Below are positions 11,844-24,600 of a stretch of 64,000 bases of DNA, one piece after another; position 1 is the stretch's first letter; every line of letters starts with the position of its first letter. Position numbers and translations under genes: made by a program. The notes beneath the pieces are model-generated. The model was not told where the DNA came from. It did no database searches and saw only the letters and a list, made by a program, of their open reading frames with translations. Location: assembly GCA_017979445.1 (NCBI GenBank), contig CM030711.1, positions 496,001 to 560,000 of the forward strand, given 5' to 3'. Source of the DNA: Akebia trifoliata. Lineage: Eukaryota; Streptophyta; Magnoliopsida; Ranunculales; Lardizabalaceae.

Positions 11844-12669
11844 TCACAATGACCTTTTTATTGTCCAATAAAATATAAACACGTGGCGAACCCAGTGGGA
11901 GGTACTCTATGCGCACCCTGTCACACCTGAAGCAAAGTCAGACCGCAATAAAATCTGAGATTCCCACGTGGCAAAGGGCCAAACAAAAAGTCCAACATAT
12001 TTTGTTTATATTTGAAAGGATCATATAATAATATATTGATATAGTTTATTTACAACAAATTTGAATGATATAAATATGCTTTATAAGAATAAAATAACAA
12101 AACTCAATAATTTGAGTTTACTTTACTAGTTTTTCACTTCTAATTTATTTTATTTATTTATCTATATAACACTCATAACTATGACTTGGTCGAATGAATC
12201 AAGATTAAATATGTTTGAACCTTCTTCAAAAGATCTATCAACACAACTATTTTCTTAGAATAATGAAGAATAAATTTTCGATAGTAAGTAACGAGTCTTA
12301 AAAAATAAATGTAATTCTGTCATTTTGATTGGGACAAATTATTCCACGATGACCTTTACCTTGACTTGATACATGACCCATAAACATGATTTTCTCTTGA
12401 AAATACTCACATTTTTTTTATCAATAATCAAGATTCACATGCTTGACAAACTATTGTAGAAATTATGTATACTTTACATTCACAAGTCTAATATTTTTTT
12501 TTTAAAGACCAATGAAATTAATGACTAATAATCAATAGTTGACAATGTGTTTTGTACCCAAGGTGTCGTATCAATCCTCAAAGACTTTAACTAATAAATC
12601 AACATCGAGATGGTGTCCCGAATGGTGTGTCCACTTGGAATGTTTTGGTAGCATTTTAAGATACAAATC

Positions 12670-12864
12670 TAGAGTCATTATAATATGACTCGTGAGGTGA
12701 CATACTCAGTCAATCAACTCCTTGATGTGACAAGTTCAAGAATCGTAAATCTGTATGCCCCATGAAAATGTATCCCCAGAAGACATACAAATATACGATT
12801 CCTGAACTTGTCCAAGTTGGGGAGTCGATTGAGTATGTCACTTGACGAGTCATATTATCTAGAC
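12670..12864. mobile_element. Foldback element, AATATGACTCGT family
   Basis: Arms: ataatatgactcgtgaggtg then acatactcagtcaatc on the left, mirrored by gattgagtatgtcacttgac then gagtcatattat on the right. A second copy of the same family is at 47158-47336. Noncoding. Confidence 0.7.
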
Positions 12865-12879
12865 TTCACAAATCTATCC

Positions 12880-13428
12880 AACTCAGTCGTCTCATAAATA
12901 AAATATGGCATATGGTGGGTACACTGTGACTCTCTGCAGCTCCTCGTGAGTGTCTCTGTCACTCTCCACCAGACAAACAAAACGCTCCACGATCTTCATA
13001 AATACGACAATGGACCAAAACGGTCCAGCTAACTCTTCTAGATACTTTAGCGTTACTTCACGTGTCTTCCTATTCAACGCCCGCGCTTAAACGTTGGGTT
13101 TGATTTAAAACGATAGCGTCAAATTTAACAGAGTTGTTTATTTAGAAACTCGATTACGGGAGCACTGGATCTGGACTTCCCACAAAACCACAGAGAAGAA
13201 AACAAATTCAAAACCTACCCTCCAATTTTTTCTCTTTTATTTAAAATAAATAAATTCAAGAAGATTTCAAGGTAGTTGATCTCCTCTCATCAGCCCATCT
13301 CCTTTGACTCTTTCTCTATCTCAACAACAATTTCTTCTCTCTCTTCATGTCAAGGCGTCTGCATTTCTCCATCTCTTCTTCTTCTTTTTCTAGGGTTTCG
13401 TTAGGGTTTGTTTAGAGTTTGATTCAAA
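12880..13428 (+). promoter_or_regulatory. Promoter and 5' leader of the PCRK-like kinase
   Basis: AT-rich DNA passes into a pyrimidine-rich leader (from about 13280). Two telo-box-type motifs, tagggtttcg and ttagggtttg, lie at 13391-13410, just before the ATG at 13429. Telo boxes are common in 5' regions of plant housekeeping and translation-related genes. No certain TATA box was assigned. Confidence 0.45.
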
Positions 13429-16400
13429 ATGAAGTGTTTCCATTTCTCTAACGGGGAGAAGAGAGAAGAAGATGATGGTTCAATTTCTAGGGTTTCTAAG
13501 GTTTCTTGGGCTCGTTCTCTTAGTGTTGCTTCGAGTAGTTTAGACAATAGACGATGTGAATACGAATCAGATCATTCTAGGGATCTTTCGGATTCGATTG
13601 TGTTTCATGAATACTTGTTTCAAAGGAGAGCTAATGATCTACGTGTGTTTGCGTTCTCTGAGTTGAGATCGGCTACGAGAGGGTTTAGTCGGGCGTTGAT
13701 GATTGGGGAGGGAGGATTTGGCTGTGTTTATAGAGGAGTTGTTAGGATTTCTGATGATGATCCTCATGCGAAGATGGATGTTGCTGTGAAACAGTTGAAT
13801 CGTAGTGGATTGCAGGCAAGATCCTTGTTTTTTTTTTTTTTTTTAACTTCATTTTTGTGTTAATTTGGTTAGTGAATGTTTGCCTTTTTTTCTCCATTTT
13901 GATCTGAAATCATATGCCAGTAATTATTTTGCTTGCCTGAATTTTTATCTGTTTGTTGCTTAATCTGCATTATGGGGCTGTGGTAGAATAGTAATTCAGG
14001 TTAGTCATGAAAATTGACGAAAATAGGTTGCTATTAACATGTGAAGAACAGAAATTTGGGTTCTGTTTGGACAGGGCCACAGCATTGAATAGCATTAAAT
14101 GAAGTAGGCACTGCGATGAAGAAAAAAACACAATTTCGTTAAACTTTCAGAAGTGTTACCAAACACACACTTACTAATCGTCTAGTTGTAGTCTCTGACT
14201 GGCCATGAGTCTCTGCAATATTAGCATAACAGTGAATTAGCAATTTAATTTATTTGGACTAGGGCTTGGCTCCTAAAATAATAATTCTTCAATGTCTTTT
14301 TGGGATGTTATCTTGCTTTTCTATACTGGAAATAGTAGTCATATGGTGAAAACTAAAAATCGCCCCGCTAGGCTGAGTTGATCCATTTTTGGGCTTTTGA
14401 AGTTAAAAAATTAGGTGTGTTTGGTTAACTAACCATGTCTTTTTGAGGTGTTGCATGTTCATCTACGTTATGGTTTTTCTTTTAGAATTTTTAGTACAAC
14501 TACAAAGTCTATATTATAACCATACCTAAAAGTTAACTTTTTTTCCAGTGTCTAAGTGAAAAAGTAGCTTCTATGAGTCACCAACCTGGCTCATGAGATT
14601 ATCTTTTGAGTTGTGTTACTTCCGCTGCTTCCTCTCTCAATCTCTATAGAAGGGGGGTTAATTGTGAATTTTATTAAAAATGAAAGAGAAACAGAGAAAG
14701 TCGTGCTGACATACCTGAAGAACAACAGAACATGAAAAGAATAAGTGTGAACATAAAAGAAAACAAAACAAAGCAACAGAAGAAAAGTCAAGGAAACCCA
14801 AATAGAGCAGCTACATGGTATTCTTACAAACAATCTCCCACTTGAAATTTGGTGTTGTTTCTAGCATACCTCCTAGGGACATGTTGCATCTTAAAATATC
14901 TGTTTTGTTGCATGTACTAACCTTTTCACAAACTATTATTGTGAATAAGTGAGTCTAGTCTATTGCTTTGAGTTTGTCTAAGGTTTGTTCGCTATTTTGC
15001 CTTCTAGTATTCAGGGGCACAAGGAATGGATTACAGAAGTGAATTTTTTGGGTGTAGTCAAGCATCCAAATCTTGTCAAATTAGTGGGATATTGTGCGGA
15101 AGATGACGAGAGGGGTATTCAAAGACTTTTGGTATATGAACTTATGCCTAATAAAAGCTTGGAGGACCATCTCTTTGCTCGAGTGCCACTGTCATCTCCT
15201 CTGTCGTGGACAATGAGATTAAAAATTGCCCATGATGCCGCCTCTGGATTGGCGTACCTTCATGAAGAAATGGATTTTCAGGTAATACTTCCTTTTTTTC
15301 CCATTTATACTTTGCATATAGGAATTCTACACTCTTAATTATATAGTAAGGGGATGGTTTACTTGGTACAAGCTTATGTAATTATTTCTTTTGGAAAACA
15401 TAGTCATGTCCTAATTGACTTGGTTTCTAGCTGGCAACCACCTAGAAGTTTAGTCATGGACAAGTTGAGACTACTTGAATTCCTAGTCCTGGGGAAGTGT
15501 CATTCATAATCTAATTGTAACATTTTAATGATCTGTGAACATATATCCGCACTGATATGCATGTTCAACAGCTTTTTGGATGAATAATATAACTTATGGG
15601 GTTGGATAAGGAAGTTAAACCCCAGATGGAACTATTCTATCACAGACAAACAATTAAACATACTATTGCAAGAACATAGATTGATTGCAACTAATGTCTT
15701 TATATGAACATAGGAATGCCAAGTACAATCAAAGTGATACGTGAACATAGATTGTTTTTCTTTCTTTCCTTTTTATCTTCTTAGATTAGTATAGGAGATT
15801 AGCTTAGTTTATTATTATTATTATTATTATTTTTATGGGATTAGTATAGGAGATTAGATACTAGCTGAAGAAATTAGTACACTGGGATGATGTAAAATGA
15901 GAGATCAATGAAAATGTTTTGGGAAGCGGTAAATGTCATCCTATCTTCTAGATCGAAGGGTACAAGGGTTCCCTACTTTTAGTGTTGCTGACACCTTACA
16001 CTTTACATGTTTTCAGTCTTTTTAGTTCACAATCATAGTATTCACGACTCTATGCATGCACAGATTCCTTCATGCACAAGCCTGCTATCTATGAGCAGTA
16101 AGCATGGCCATGCTGTGATGCTGAAAATTGGAACAACTTCAGTAGTTTATTTCTGATTTTCTGACCTGGTAGGAATTTTACTCTCACGTATTTTACGGAG
16201 AAGAGTATGCCTTAGTTTATGCAGTGTTTCCTTATTAACAAATCTCTTTGGCTGTCTGTTGAGCAATCCTTCTAACTTTACATGATGCATGGCTTATTGA
16301 TGCAGTTAATATTTCGGGATTTTAAAACATCAAACATTCTGTTAGATGAAGACTTCAGTGCTAAGCTCTCAGATTTTGGATTGGCCAGGCAGGGACCAGC

Positions 16401-17250
16401 TGAAGGATTTGGACACGTTTCAACATCAGTAAGTTTTAAGATTGTCAGTACAGGAAGTCTACTTCTGGAGTTATGTATTCAGAACAAATCAAAATTTTAA
16501 ATAATTTTCCTGAAACCTTACGTATCCATTATGTAGGAAATTATAATTGGGCGTGTGTAAACTAAGTAACTATATGGTATCTCAAAAATAAGCTGCCTTG
16601 TAAATCAACATAGCTAACACTCCTTTAGATTGGTTGTGATCTTCAAAGTTGATTTAGTTTATTTGTTTGAACAGGTCGTGGGTACAGTAGGCTATGCAGC
16701 TCCAGAGTATGTTCAAACAGGCAGGTTGACTGCTAAGAGTGATGTGTGGAGCTTTGGGGTAGTTCTCTACGAGCTCATCACTGGAAGGAGGTCAGTGGAC
16801 AGAAACTTACCAAGGAGTGAGCAGAAGCTCTTGGAATGGGTGAAACCCTATGTATCAGGGTCCAAGAAAATCCATCTAATTATGGATGCACGGCTTGAAG
16901 GGCAATATTGCATAAAATCAGCTCAGAAGCTTGTCTCCCTGGCTAACAAGTGTCTAATGAAGCAACCAAAGTCCCGTCCTAAGATGAGTGAGACAGTTGA
17001 GATTCTACGACAGATCATCAGCGAGACATCGCCGCCATCAGATGGTGGTGGGATATTGCAAATTGTTGATCAAGCTGAAGTTGTAAAGGAAAAGGATCAT
17101 CAAGAATGTATTGTTGACAGCGAATCAACAAAACAAGGGAACAATTATAAGAGGAGGGCTTTTGATTTTAAAGAAATGGTCAGTTTAAGGAACAGAGTTA
17201 GTGGGAAATTAGATTGGAGAAGTTGGACACCAGTGGTGAGAACATGGTGA
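13429..17250 (+). CDS. Receptor-like cytoplasmic kinase, RLCK-VII, PCRK/PBL19-like
   Basis: Ser/Thr kinase of subfamily VII; relatives relay pattern-triggered immune signals from membrane receptors. Coding exons 13429-13815, 15015-15281, 16306-16428 and 16675-17250 give 450 aa with phases preserved. It starts MKCF, as in PCRK1/2, with Cys3 a possible acylation site and no N-myristoyl glycine. Kinase features: GEGGFGCVY (about residues 93-101), catalytic Lys in VAVKQL (K121), EVNFLGVV, catalytic FRDFKTSN (Asp ~223), DFGLAR (~241), APEY, and [18 protein letters not shown]. The C-tail after ~380 is variable. Intron 1 begins with GC (CAG/GCAAGA) and is the only non-GT donor among the genes here; conserved LQ/GHKEW at the join supports it. 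The kinase looks complete. Assignment within subfamily VII rests on recalled similarity to PCRK1 and PBL19. Confidence 0.9.
14061..14170. repeat. Possible small MITE in kinase intron 1
   Basis: ttctgtttggacag on the left and gtgttaccaaacac on the right look like degenerate terminal inverted repeats of the GTTTGG type. No duplication is clear. Weak call. Confidence 0.3.
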
Positions 17251-17727
17251 TTTTGCTTTGTGGCGGTGAGAAATTGGACATTAGTGCTTCCCTTGTCTTT
17301 TTCTGGCAATGGCAGGTATATGCTTTCGGTGGTTAGGCTTTCGTCATTCCTTCGTTTTCGAGACAGAAGTTTTGCTTCTCATTTGGGAGGGATATATGTG
17401 GCATTGCAGGAACATATGGTGAGGGATTTGCGTTTCTTCCTGCTGTAAATAACTAAATATAGTTTGGGGAAGGATTTATGGTTGGGCATGTATGCAACTA
17501 TGTATTTTTTTTTTTTCTTTCAAATTTCATAATACTTCCTACGCTTCTTCTGTTTCTTTCTTTTACCTCCTTTTAATTGTATTGCGACGTATGAGTTGAA
17601 TACTGTAACAATGTTGTAATTTGTTTGGTAACACATCAATATATTTTGTATCGGGTTTCTATCATTAAAAAAAGTCATACATTCAGTAACCAATTGCTAT
17701 AATCTTCATCGTTCACCACTCTGGTTT

Positions 17728-17772
17728 GGTGTTGGAAGCTCCTTATCTTTGTGGTGAGGAGCTTCCAACACC
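17728..17772. repeat. Perfect 16-bp hairpin with 13-nt loop
   Basis: ggtgttggaagctcct at 17728-17743 is exactly inverted at 17757-17772 (aggagcttccaacacc), with loop tatctttgtggtg. Pairing does not extend clearly beyond the 16 bp. It is about 480 bases beyond the kinase stop codon. The stem is too short for a typical plant miRNA precursor, and no function is assigned. Confidence 0.85.
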
Positions 17773-18189
17773 TGATTATCAGCAACAACATTGGCAGACA
17801 TGTGGTGACTCTTATGGTGTGTATTTGAGTGATGGGCGTTGTGTTGGGGGCTGGAGTTTTGCTATCTCTAGCCACAGACTTTCATCAAATTTACCAACCC
17901 ATCTCCAATCTCAATCAAATCAAATCAAGTCAAAACTCATGGTTCTTAAAAGGGGGAAAAAAAATAAAAAACTCAATAATTCTTAAATAACTCGGATTAT
18001 AATTACAAAATTCAAATAGCTTTTAAAAAGAAAGATTTTGGTCCCTCTGGTTGGATTCTTGTGGGGTTTCATTGTTCCCTATCAAGCTGTTTGGAGAAGT
18101 AGAAGTTAAGAGCTCCAACATATCTCAAGATAAGAAGAGTGTTTGTTTTTGTCGAAAGAGACATTGGAGGTACTGGTTGTCTCGAAGTG

Positions 18190-18320
18190 GGGGTGGGGTG
18201 ACGTAGGATTTACTGTGATTCTCACAATTCTTACGCATCGCGAGGAAATACATCTATGATTATGTGCACATCCCACGTCAGACTTATGAGAATCGCAGTA
18301 AATACCCTGTGTCATTCCAG
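18190..18320. mobile_element. Foldback element, central ATAGATG-type family
   Basis: Left arm gatttactgtgattctcac mirrors right arm gagaatcgcagtaaatac. The interior has acatctatgattatgtgcac as in the other family members. It lies about 135 bases upstream of the SR gene TATA box. Confidence 0.65.
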
Positions 18321-18455
18321 CATTTTCCAACTATAAACTATAAACTGGAATTTGTCTCGAACTGGTTCACTCATGAAGGAAATGCCACGTGGAGTTATTT
18401 GACGTGACCAAACACACGGGACTGGAATTTGTGATCAACATCTCAGGTTTCCTCG

Positions 18456-18621
18456 TATATAATAATACGAGATTCTTAATGAGTGGGCTTTCTAGGGTTT
18501 ATCACAAGGTCGAGACTCGAGGCATCTCGCGGGTTTACTTCGCTTAATTTCGATCTGTGGTTTTTGTCGCGCTTCGATCTTCTCTTTTTTTTCTCTCTGT
18601 TACTTTCCCACTCATTCGCAG
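18456..18621 (+). promoter_or_regulatory. Core promoter and non-coding first exon of the SR gene
   Basis: A TATA-like tatataata is at 18456-18464, placing a start near 18488. A telo-box (ctagggttta) is at 18492-18501. The leader ends at a consensus donor (CGCAG/GTAAAA) at 18621/18622. The coding part starts after an acceptor at 22321-22322, so a 3.7-kb intron interrupts the 5' UTR. The exon is inferred from signals and context, not from homology. Confidence 0.55.
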
Positions 18622-21600
18622 GTAAAACCCTAACGAGCAACAAAACAAATTATTTCGTTTTTTCTTTCTTGAAATCACTATAACCCGCTGAAACTTTAAT
18701 TTGCCCCTCAAAAGATTTTGTCTTCCTTGTTTTTGGCTTTGAGGTATGATTTGGGATTTCTATTTGTTCTTACTTTCCCTCTATCTCTTATTTGCTTTTA
18801 GGGTTTTATAGAATGTTAGTTTTGTGTTATGTGCCTAGAAATTTATTATCTTGTATCAAGATTTGATGCATCTTGATGTATTTTATTTTAATTATTTTAA
18901 TTAGTTAAGGAGTCTTAGGTAATGGGTAAGGGTAGTTACGAATTGTGTAGGATTATTAAGATCCTATTGGATTTTGGAGATTCACCGTCTCGAATTGGTG
19001 GCCTAGGAGGTCCGATCTCCCTCGAACGAGATCAATTCCAATCTCTTTCTTCTTTTTTATTATTTTTCTGATCTGATTTAAGTGGATACGTAACATTTTG
19101 TGATTTGAACTAGGGTTTTTGGTTGGAGGTTATTTGATGCATGCTTTCTTCATTATCTTGTTTTGAATTTTGAAGCCATATATGTATATGATTTCACAAG
19201 GCTTCAAATTTTTTATTTGATTGATTAATTTTTTTTAAAATTTTGAAGCCATTATATGATTTCACAAGGCTTCCTTTTTTTTTTTTTTTTTCTTCGTTTG
19301 ATTGATTAAAAATAAGTAAAATCAAGGGTGATTTAGATTTATCCCTCTTCTTTTTTATTTTTTTTAATCAATATTAGAGATACCCCTCTATGTTTCCAAA
19401 TTGATGGTATGCCCTCCTTCACTATGGTTATGGAAGTTTTAAGTAGAAGGCTATGCTGGGCTGAAGATGATGGGATATTCTCAGGGTTTAGGGTATGCGA
19501 TTTTTTTTTCTTCTTCTTTTTCCATTCAATACTACAATTTGTAGATAACACATTGATTTGATGCCTTTGGAGCGAAAGGACCGTCTCGAGATGTTTTGAA
19601 GTCATCTGAGGTCTTCACAGCAACATGGCTAGGAGTCAAATTTTCATTATTGGAGTATCAATGAATGTGGAAGATTCACTTGGGTGTTAAACATGAAACC
19701 TTACATCTCACTTAGGACTCTCTTTGGGGACACCATACATGTCAAAATTGATCAAGGAACCTATCTTTGAGAGGGTTGCCATTTGAAAGAAAACTAATCT
19801 TTTTAGAGGGAGTCATTTTCATAAAAAAAACATGGTTTCTAGTGAAAGAGTCAAAATACTTTTTTATGGGATGAAGTCAAATTCCATCTGTTGGTTGGCA
19901 CAAACTTCTTTTACTGAAATGGCAGGGTGAGATACCTTTTGACACGTCAAAATGATGAACACAAGCTTAAGGAAAAGGGCTCGAGAGGGTTGAGACAAGG
20001 GGTCCTCTATCCCCCTTCTTGTTTCTTATTGTAGCAAAAGCTCTAGGTAAATTGTTTAGGGTGAATGATGGACCATTGATCTCGCATCTTCAGTTTGCGG
20101 ATGACACATTGGTCTTCCTGGAGCATTCGAGGGATCAGGTGAGGGTTCTTCGAGTTCTTTTATGTTGCTTTGAGGCCATGTCAGGTTTACATATCAACTT
20201 GCATAAAAGCAAACTTTTCGGAGTTGGAGAGGTGAATGATATTTTCAGGTGATGGCTACAATTTTGGGGTGTAGGCACGATATATTACCAACGTCCCATT
20301 TGGGTTTACCATTAAGAGCTCCCTATAACAATACCAAAATTTGGGAGGGTGTGATTGAGAGAATGGAGAAAAGGCTGAGCACGTGGAAGTTCAAGTATCT
20401 GTCGAAGGGAGGGAAAATAACTTTGATTAAAAGTACATTGTTGAGTATCCCGGTTTACTTTCTCTCGTTGTTCATGCTTCCGAGGTCAATAGAGACTAGA
20501 TTGGAAAGGCTTATGAGGAATTTTTTGTGGAATGATAAGAGAGGTAGGAGGAAGTATCATTTGGTCAAGTGGAAAGTACTTTGCATGCCTAAGAAGAATG
20601 GGGGTTTGGGAATTAGAGGCCTTAGATTAGTAAACAGAGCGCTTTTAGAAAAATGGCTATGGAGATTCGGGGAGGAAAGGGGGAGACTTTGGAGAAAGAT
20701 CATTAAGGCTAAATACGGGGAGAGGAAGCTAGGTTGGTATACTGGCGAGGCGAAAGGCTCTTACGGGTGTAGCATTTGGAAAGGGGTTCTTAAACTGCGT
20801 GAGGATTTTGAGAGTGGTATTAGGTTCAAAGTAGGGTTAAGGGACGGAGTCAGATTTTGGGAGGATTGGTGGTGTGGCACATCCTTTCTGGCTACTCAAT
20901 TCCCGTCATTGTACGCCTGTTCTATTAAGAAGAATTGCTCTATCCAGCAGTGTCTGATACGCAATGAGTCTAGTCCCACGTGGGATTTGGGGTTCAAGAG
21001 AAATTTTAATGATTGGGAGCTAAACGACTTGATATCTTTCCTTGATCTCCTACACTTGGTTCATCTCAATGAGGGAAAACAAGATAAGTGGGAATGGAAG
21101 AGGGCAAAGGATTCGAGATTCTCTGTTAGATCTTTTTATGAGAGCCTTAACACTCGTGCGGAGCGATCCTTGTTTGGGTCCATCGTTTGGTGTAAGTCTA
21201 TCCCCTCTAAAGTCTCCTTTTTTGTTTGGTTGGCTTCTCTTGGTAGGATTCTCACATTGGATAATTTGATTGTTCGGGGTTGGATTACCCCTAATTGTTG
21301 TCCTCTTTGTTTGAGGGATGAGGAGTCTGTGGATCATATCCTAATTCACTGCTCATTCTCTTCTACTATTTGGTCTTATTTCCTTGGTCGGTTTCGCATC
21401 TATTGGGTCCTTCCTCGTAAGTTTTCCTCCCTGTTAGTTGAATGGGCTAATAATGACTTTAATCCCAGAAAAAGACTTCTGTGGGTTATGCTTCCCTCGG
21501 CTATTGTTTGGGGGGTTTGGAACGAGAGAAACAACAGGGTGTTCAATAGTAAGACGAGAAGCTCGCATGCAGGCTTTTTGGAGATCTTGGGTTATTTGTA

Positions 21601-24600
21601 CCTTTGGTCAAAACAGTATAAAGAGTTTGCAGGATTCTCTTTCGAGGATTTTGTATTTAGATGGAACGATTTTTGTAATTAGTGATGTTGTATTTTCCTT
21701 CTTGTTCTTTGTGAGGCTTCCTCGGCCTCTTTGTAGTTGTTTCTTTTGTATTTGTTTTTTTCCTTTATCAATATATTACACTTTTCAAAAAAAAAAAAAA
21801 GCTTAAGGAAAAGGGCTTTGGAGTTAGGGACAGAGAGGAATAGTTTGTGTTAGAAGAACATCGATGAGAAATTTGTTCTAGATATTTGATAATAAAATTA
21901 TATTTTCACCCATAAAAAAGGGGGTAGTAGTGCTTGAAGAATTGGAGAGCCTGTTCAGGCATAGGAGTCACCATGCTTTAACATCATAGGCATTTGTGAA
22001 CACTTAATATGAGTGATAGCTACAGATTGATTAGGTTAATATTTTTCCCTAGATATCTTTGAGGTGGGATGTTGACTTTTGCTATTTTGCATATGGTTGG
22101 TATGACTTCAGAACTTTTATCGATGCCTACCTTGTCCAGTCATAATGACAAAAGTGATTAATCTCTGACTTCATCACTTCAACTGTTTAAGTTTATTTAT
22201 TCCATTTTGCCCTATTATTATTCAGTAATATTTGCTCACTGATGCAAATTAAGTTCAATTTTTTGGGTCTAAGACTCCTCTTTTTTAAGATACATAAAAC
22301 AACAAATGTGATGTTACTGCAGCTATACCATGCGGAGGTACAGTCCACCATACCATAGTCCTCCAAGGAGAGGCTATGGAGGTCGGGGAAGAAGCCCCCC
22401 TAGAAGAGGATATGGTGGACGTAATGAACCAAATAATGGGAGTCTCTTGGTTCGAAATGTTCCTATGAATTGCAGGTAGGCTTCTGTTTCAAATGAGTTA
22501 GTTTATGTATAGATACACACGGGTGGATTTAGATTGGGGGCTGTGGGGGCACTTGCCCCCACAAGAGTTTTCAAATTTCATGGAATAATGTGCTATTGCA
22601 ACAGATTTGAGCAGCCGATAAAGAAATTTATCACTATTGCCCCCATTAATTTTTTTTTCCACTCTTAATTGCCCCCACAACTATTTTTTTCACTCTTAAT
22701 TGTCCCCACAATTTTTCTTTTCTACTCTTGGTTGCCCTCACATGAGCAAAATCCTGGCTCCGCCCCTGGATACACATCTCCACACCTTACCTATTTTCTA
22801 TGGGATTTGTTCTACCAAGTCTTTTATTGGTGTCTGTAGGCCAGAAGACCTTCGAGTTCCATTTGAAAGATTTGGACCAGTAAGAGATGTGTATTTGCCG
22901 AAGGATTATTATACAGGGTAAGGTTTTCAGGGCGTGGTGATGATATTAATTATTTTTTTTACTAATCTTGCACTTCGTCATTCATTATATTTCAAGTTGT
23001 AATGTGCATCCTTTTTTTTTATTTGACACTTTCAAAATATTATATATATTTTAGTAATTAAATTCTTGGCAAAGATTCTTTAATGTTTAATTGGTAATTC
23101 AAGCTATGGAGGTTAATGAGCCCTGTTCCCATTTAACTATTTGTTTCTTTCTTTTTTTCCTGTTTGGGTTCATTCATCATGGCGTGTTGTATAAGATGGA
23201 AAAGTTTTTGTACGACGGGGAATTCTTCTTTTGCTATCAAATCTTTTTTTTTTTTTTAATTTTTATGGTAAGTTATGTATTGAACTGGTTTATCAGGGGG
23301 TGTTTTGGTTTGAAGTTAAAACAAGCCCAAGCCCCGCATATGATGATGGTCTGCATTTAACAATGCGTAATATTCTGGTGTCCCCAAGAGTGTTAAGAAT
23401 AATGTTCAAATGAAGAAAGTTCCTGTATGAAGAGAAAAATATATAATTCACACATCAATTGAAGTTTGATGAGGAAGAAGATTGAAGATTGATCAATTGA
23501 ATTGGGTATTGGATGAGAAGATTTAAGTTTGGAGCATCGATGATTTCAAGTGCTTCAATGTATTTACAAGCATGTGAAGAATTTGCAAGTTTCTTGCATT
23601 TTTGAAGATGCACTCTACATGCTTGACTATAGAAGAAGAAAAGGTTAGCCACTAAGCTTGGACTGTTAGCTGCTTTTTTATTAAAAACTTTCTCCACATT
23701 TCTCAGGAGTGATCTAAGTCGAGTTTTACATAATTGGGAAAGGCATAGTAAGTGGTATTGTTTGCCAGATCTGTCTCAATGTGGTCTCCTCCCATCATCA
23801 GGGGTTGTGCTTTTCCAGACTTGTATACTTACTATGAGATTTTGTATGTCTTCAATGTAGGGAACCTCGAGGGTTTGCTTTTGTGCAGTTTGTGGATCCA
23901 TATGATGCTGTGGAGGCTCAGTATCACATGAACAGGCAACTTTTTTGTGGTAGGGAGATAACTGTGGTGGTTGCTGCAGAAACCAGGAAAAGGCCTGAGG
24001 AAATGCGCAGCAGAGGCAGGCCTAGGTAATTTGGATGTTTTTAGTCCCTCATCTCTTAATTATTATAGCAAATTCTATAATCGGACAAACACTGTTTAAA
24101 ATTCTCCATTTTATATCTTTCTTTCTTTCTTTCTTGATGTGCTGTAACTTTTACAGGGGTTCTTCTGGTTATGGAGGACGGCGATCATCTTATTATGGTA
24201 AGTTGTGGACATTTGCTTTTGAATATTGAGCCACCCTATCCTTACTAAGTTTGTAAGGATTTCACCCTTACTAAGGGTCCTTGGGCCACCTCATGGCATC
24301 TAAAAACATGATCTGATGCTTTAGGGTTGTAGAGGACGAAATTCTATGAATTTTGAAAAAAAAAGTCAAAAATATGTTAATTTTCACTGTTGACTTTCAT
24401 TTTTAAGTTTGGGAGTTATGTGGAAGTTCAGTAACCATCCCATTTTCAAAACCTTGGATCTAGATCAAAAGAAATTTTTTTTGAATAATTTTTTTTATCG
24501 GAGTTTTTGAAGAAACTTAGAGGGCTGTGGTGTTGGATTTCTGATGTGGTAATCCATTTGAGCAAAATGACCCTTGGTAAGGCTCAAAATCTTACTATTT

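Larger units (their letters stand above)
17251..18450. other. Intergenic region after the kinase
   Basis: Holds the kinase 3' UTR (to roughly 17680), the perfect hairpin at 17728-17772 and the foldback element at 18190-18320. No gene is seen. Confidence 0.5.

Noticed and set aside
23091..23697. Short frames in the SR gene intron
   Set aside because: Hydrophobic T-rich translations typical of intron DNA; no homology seen.
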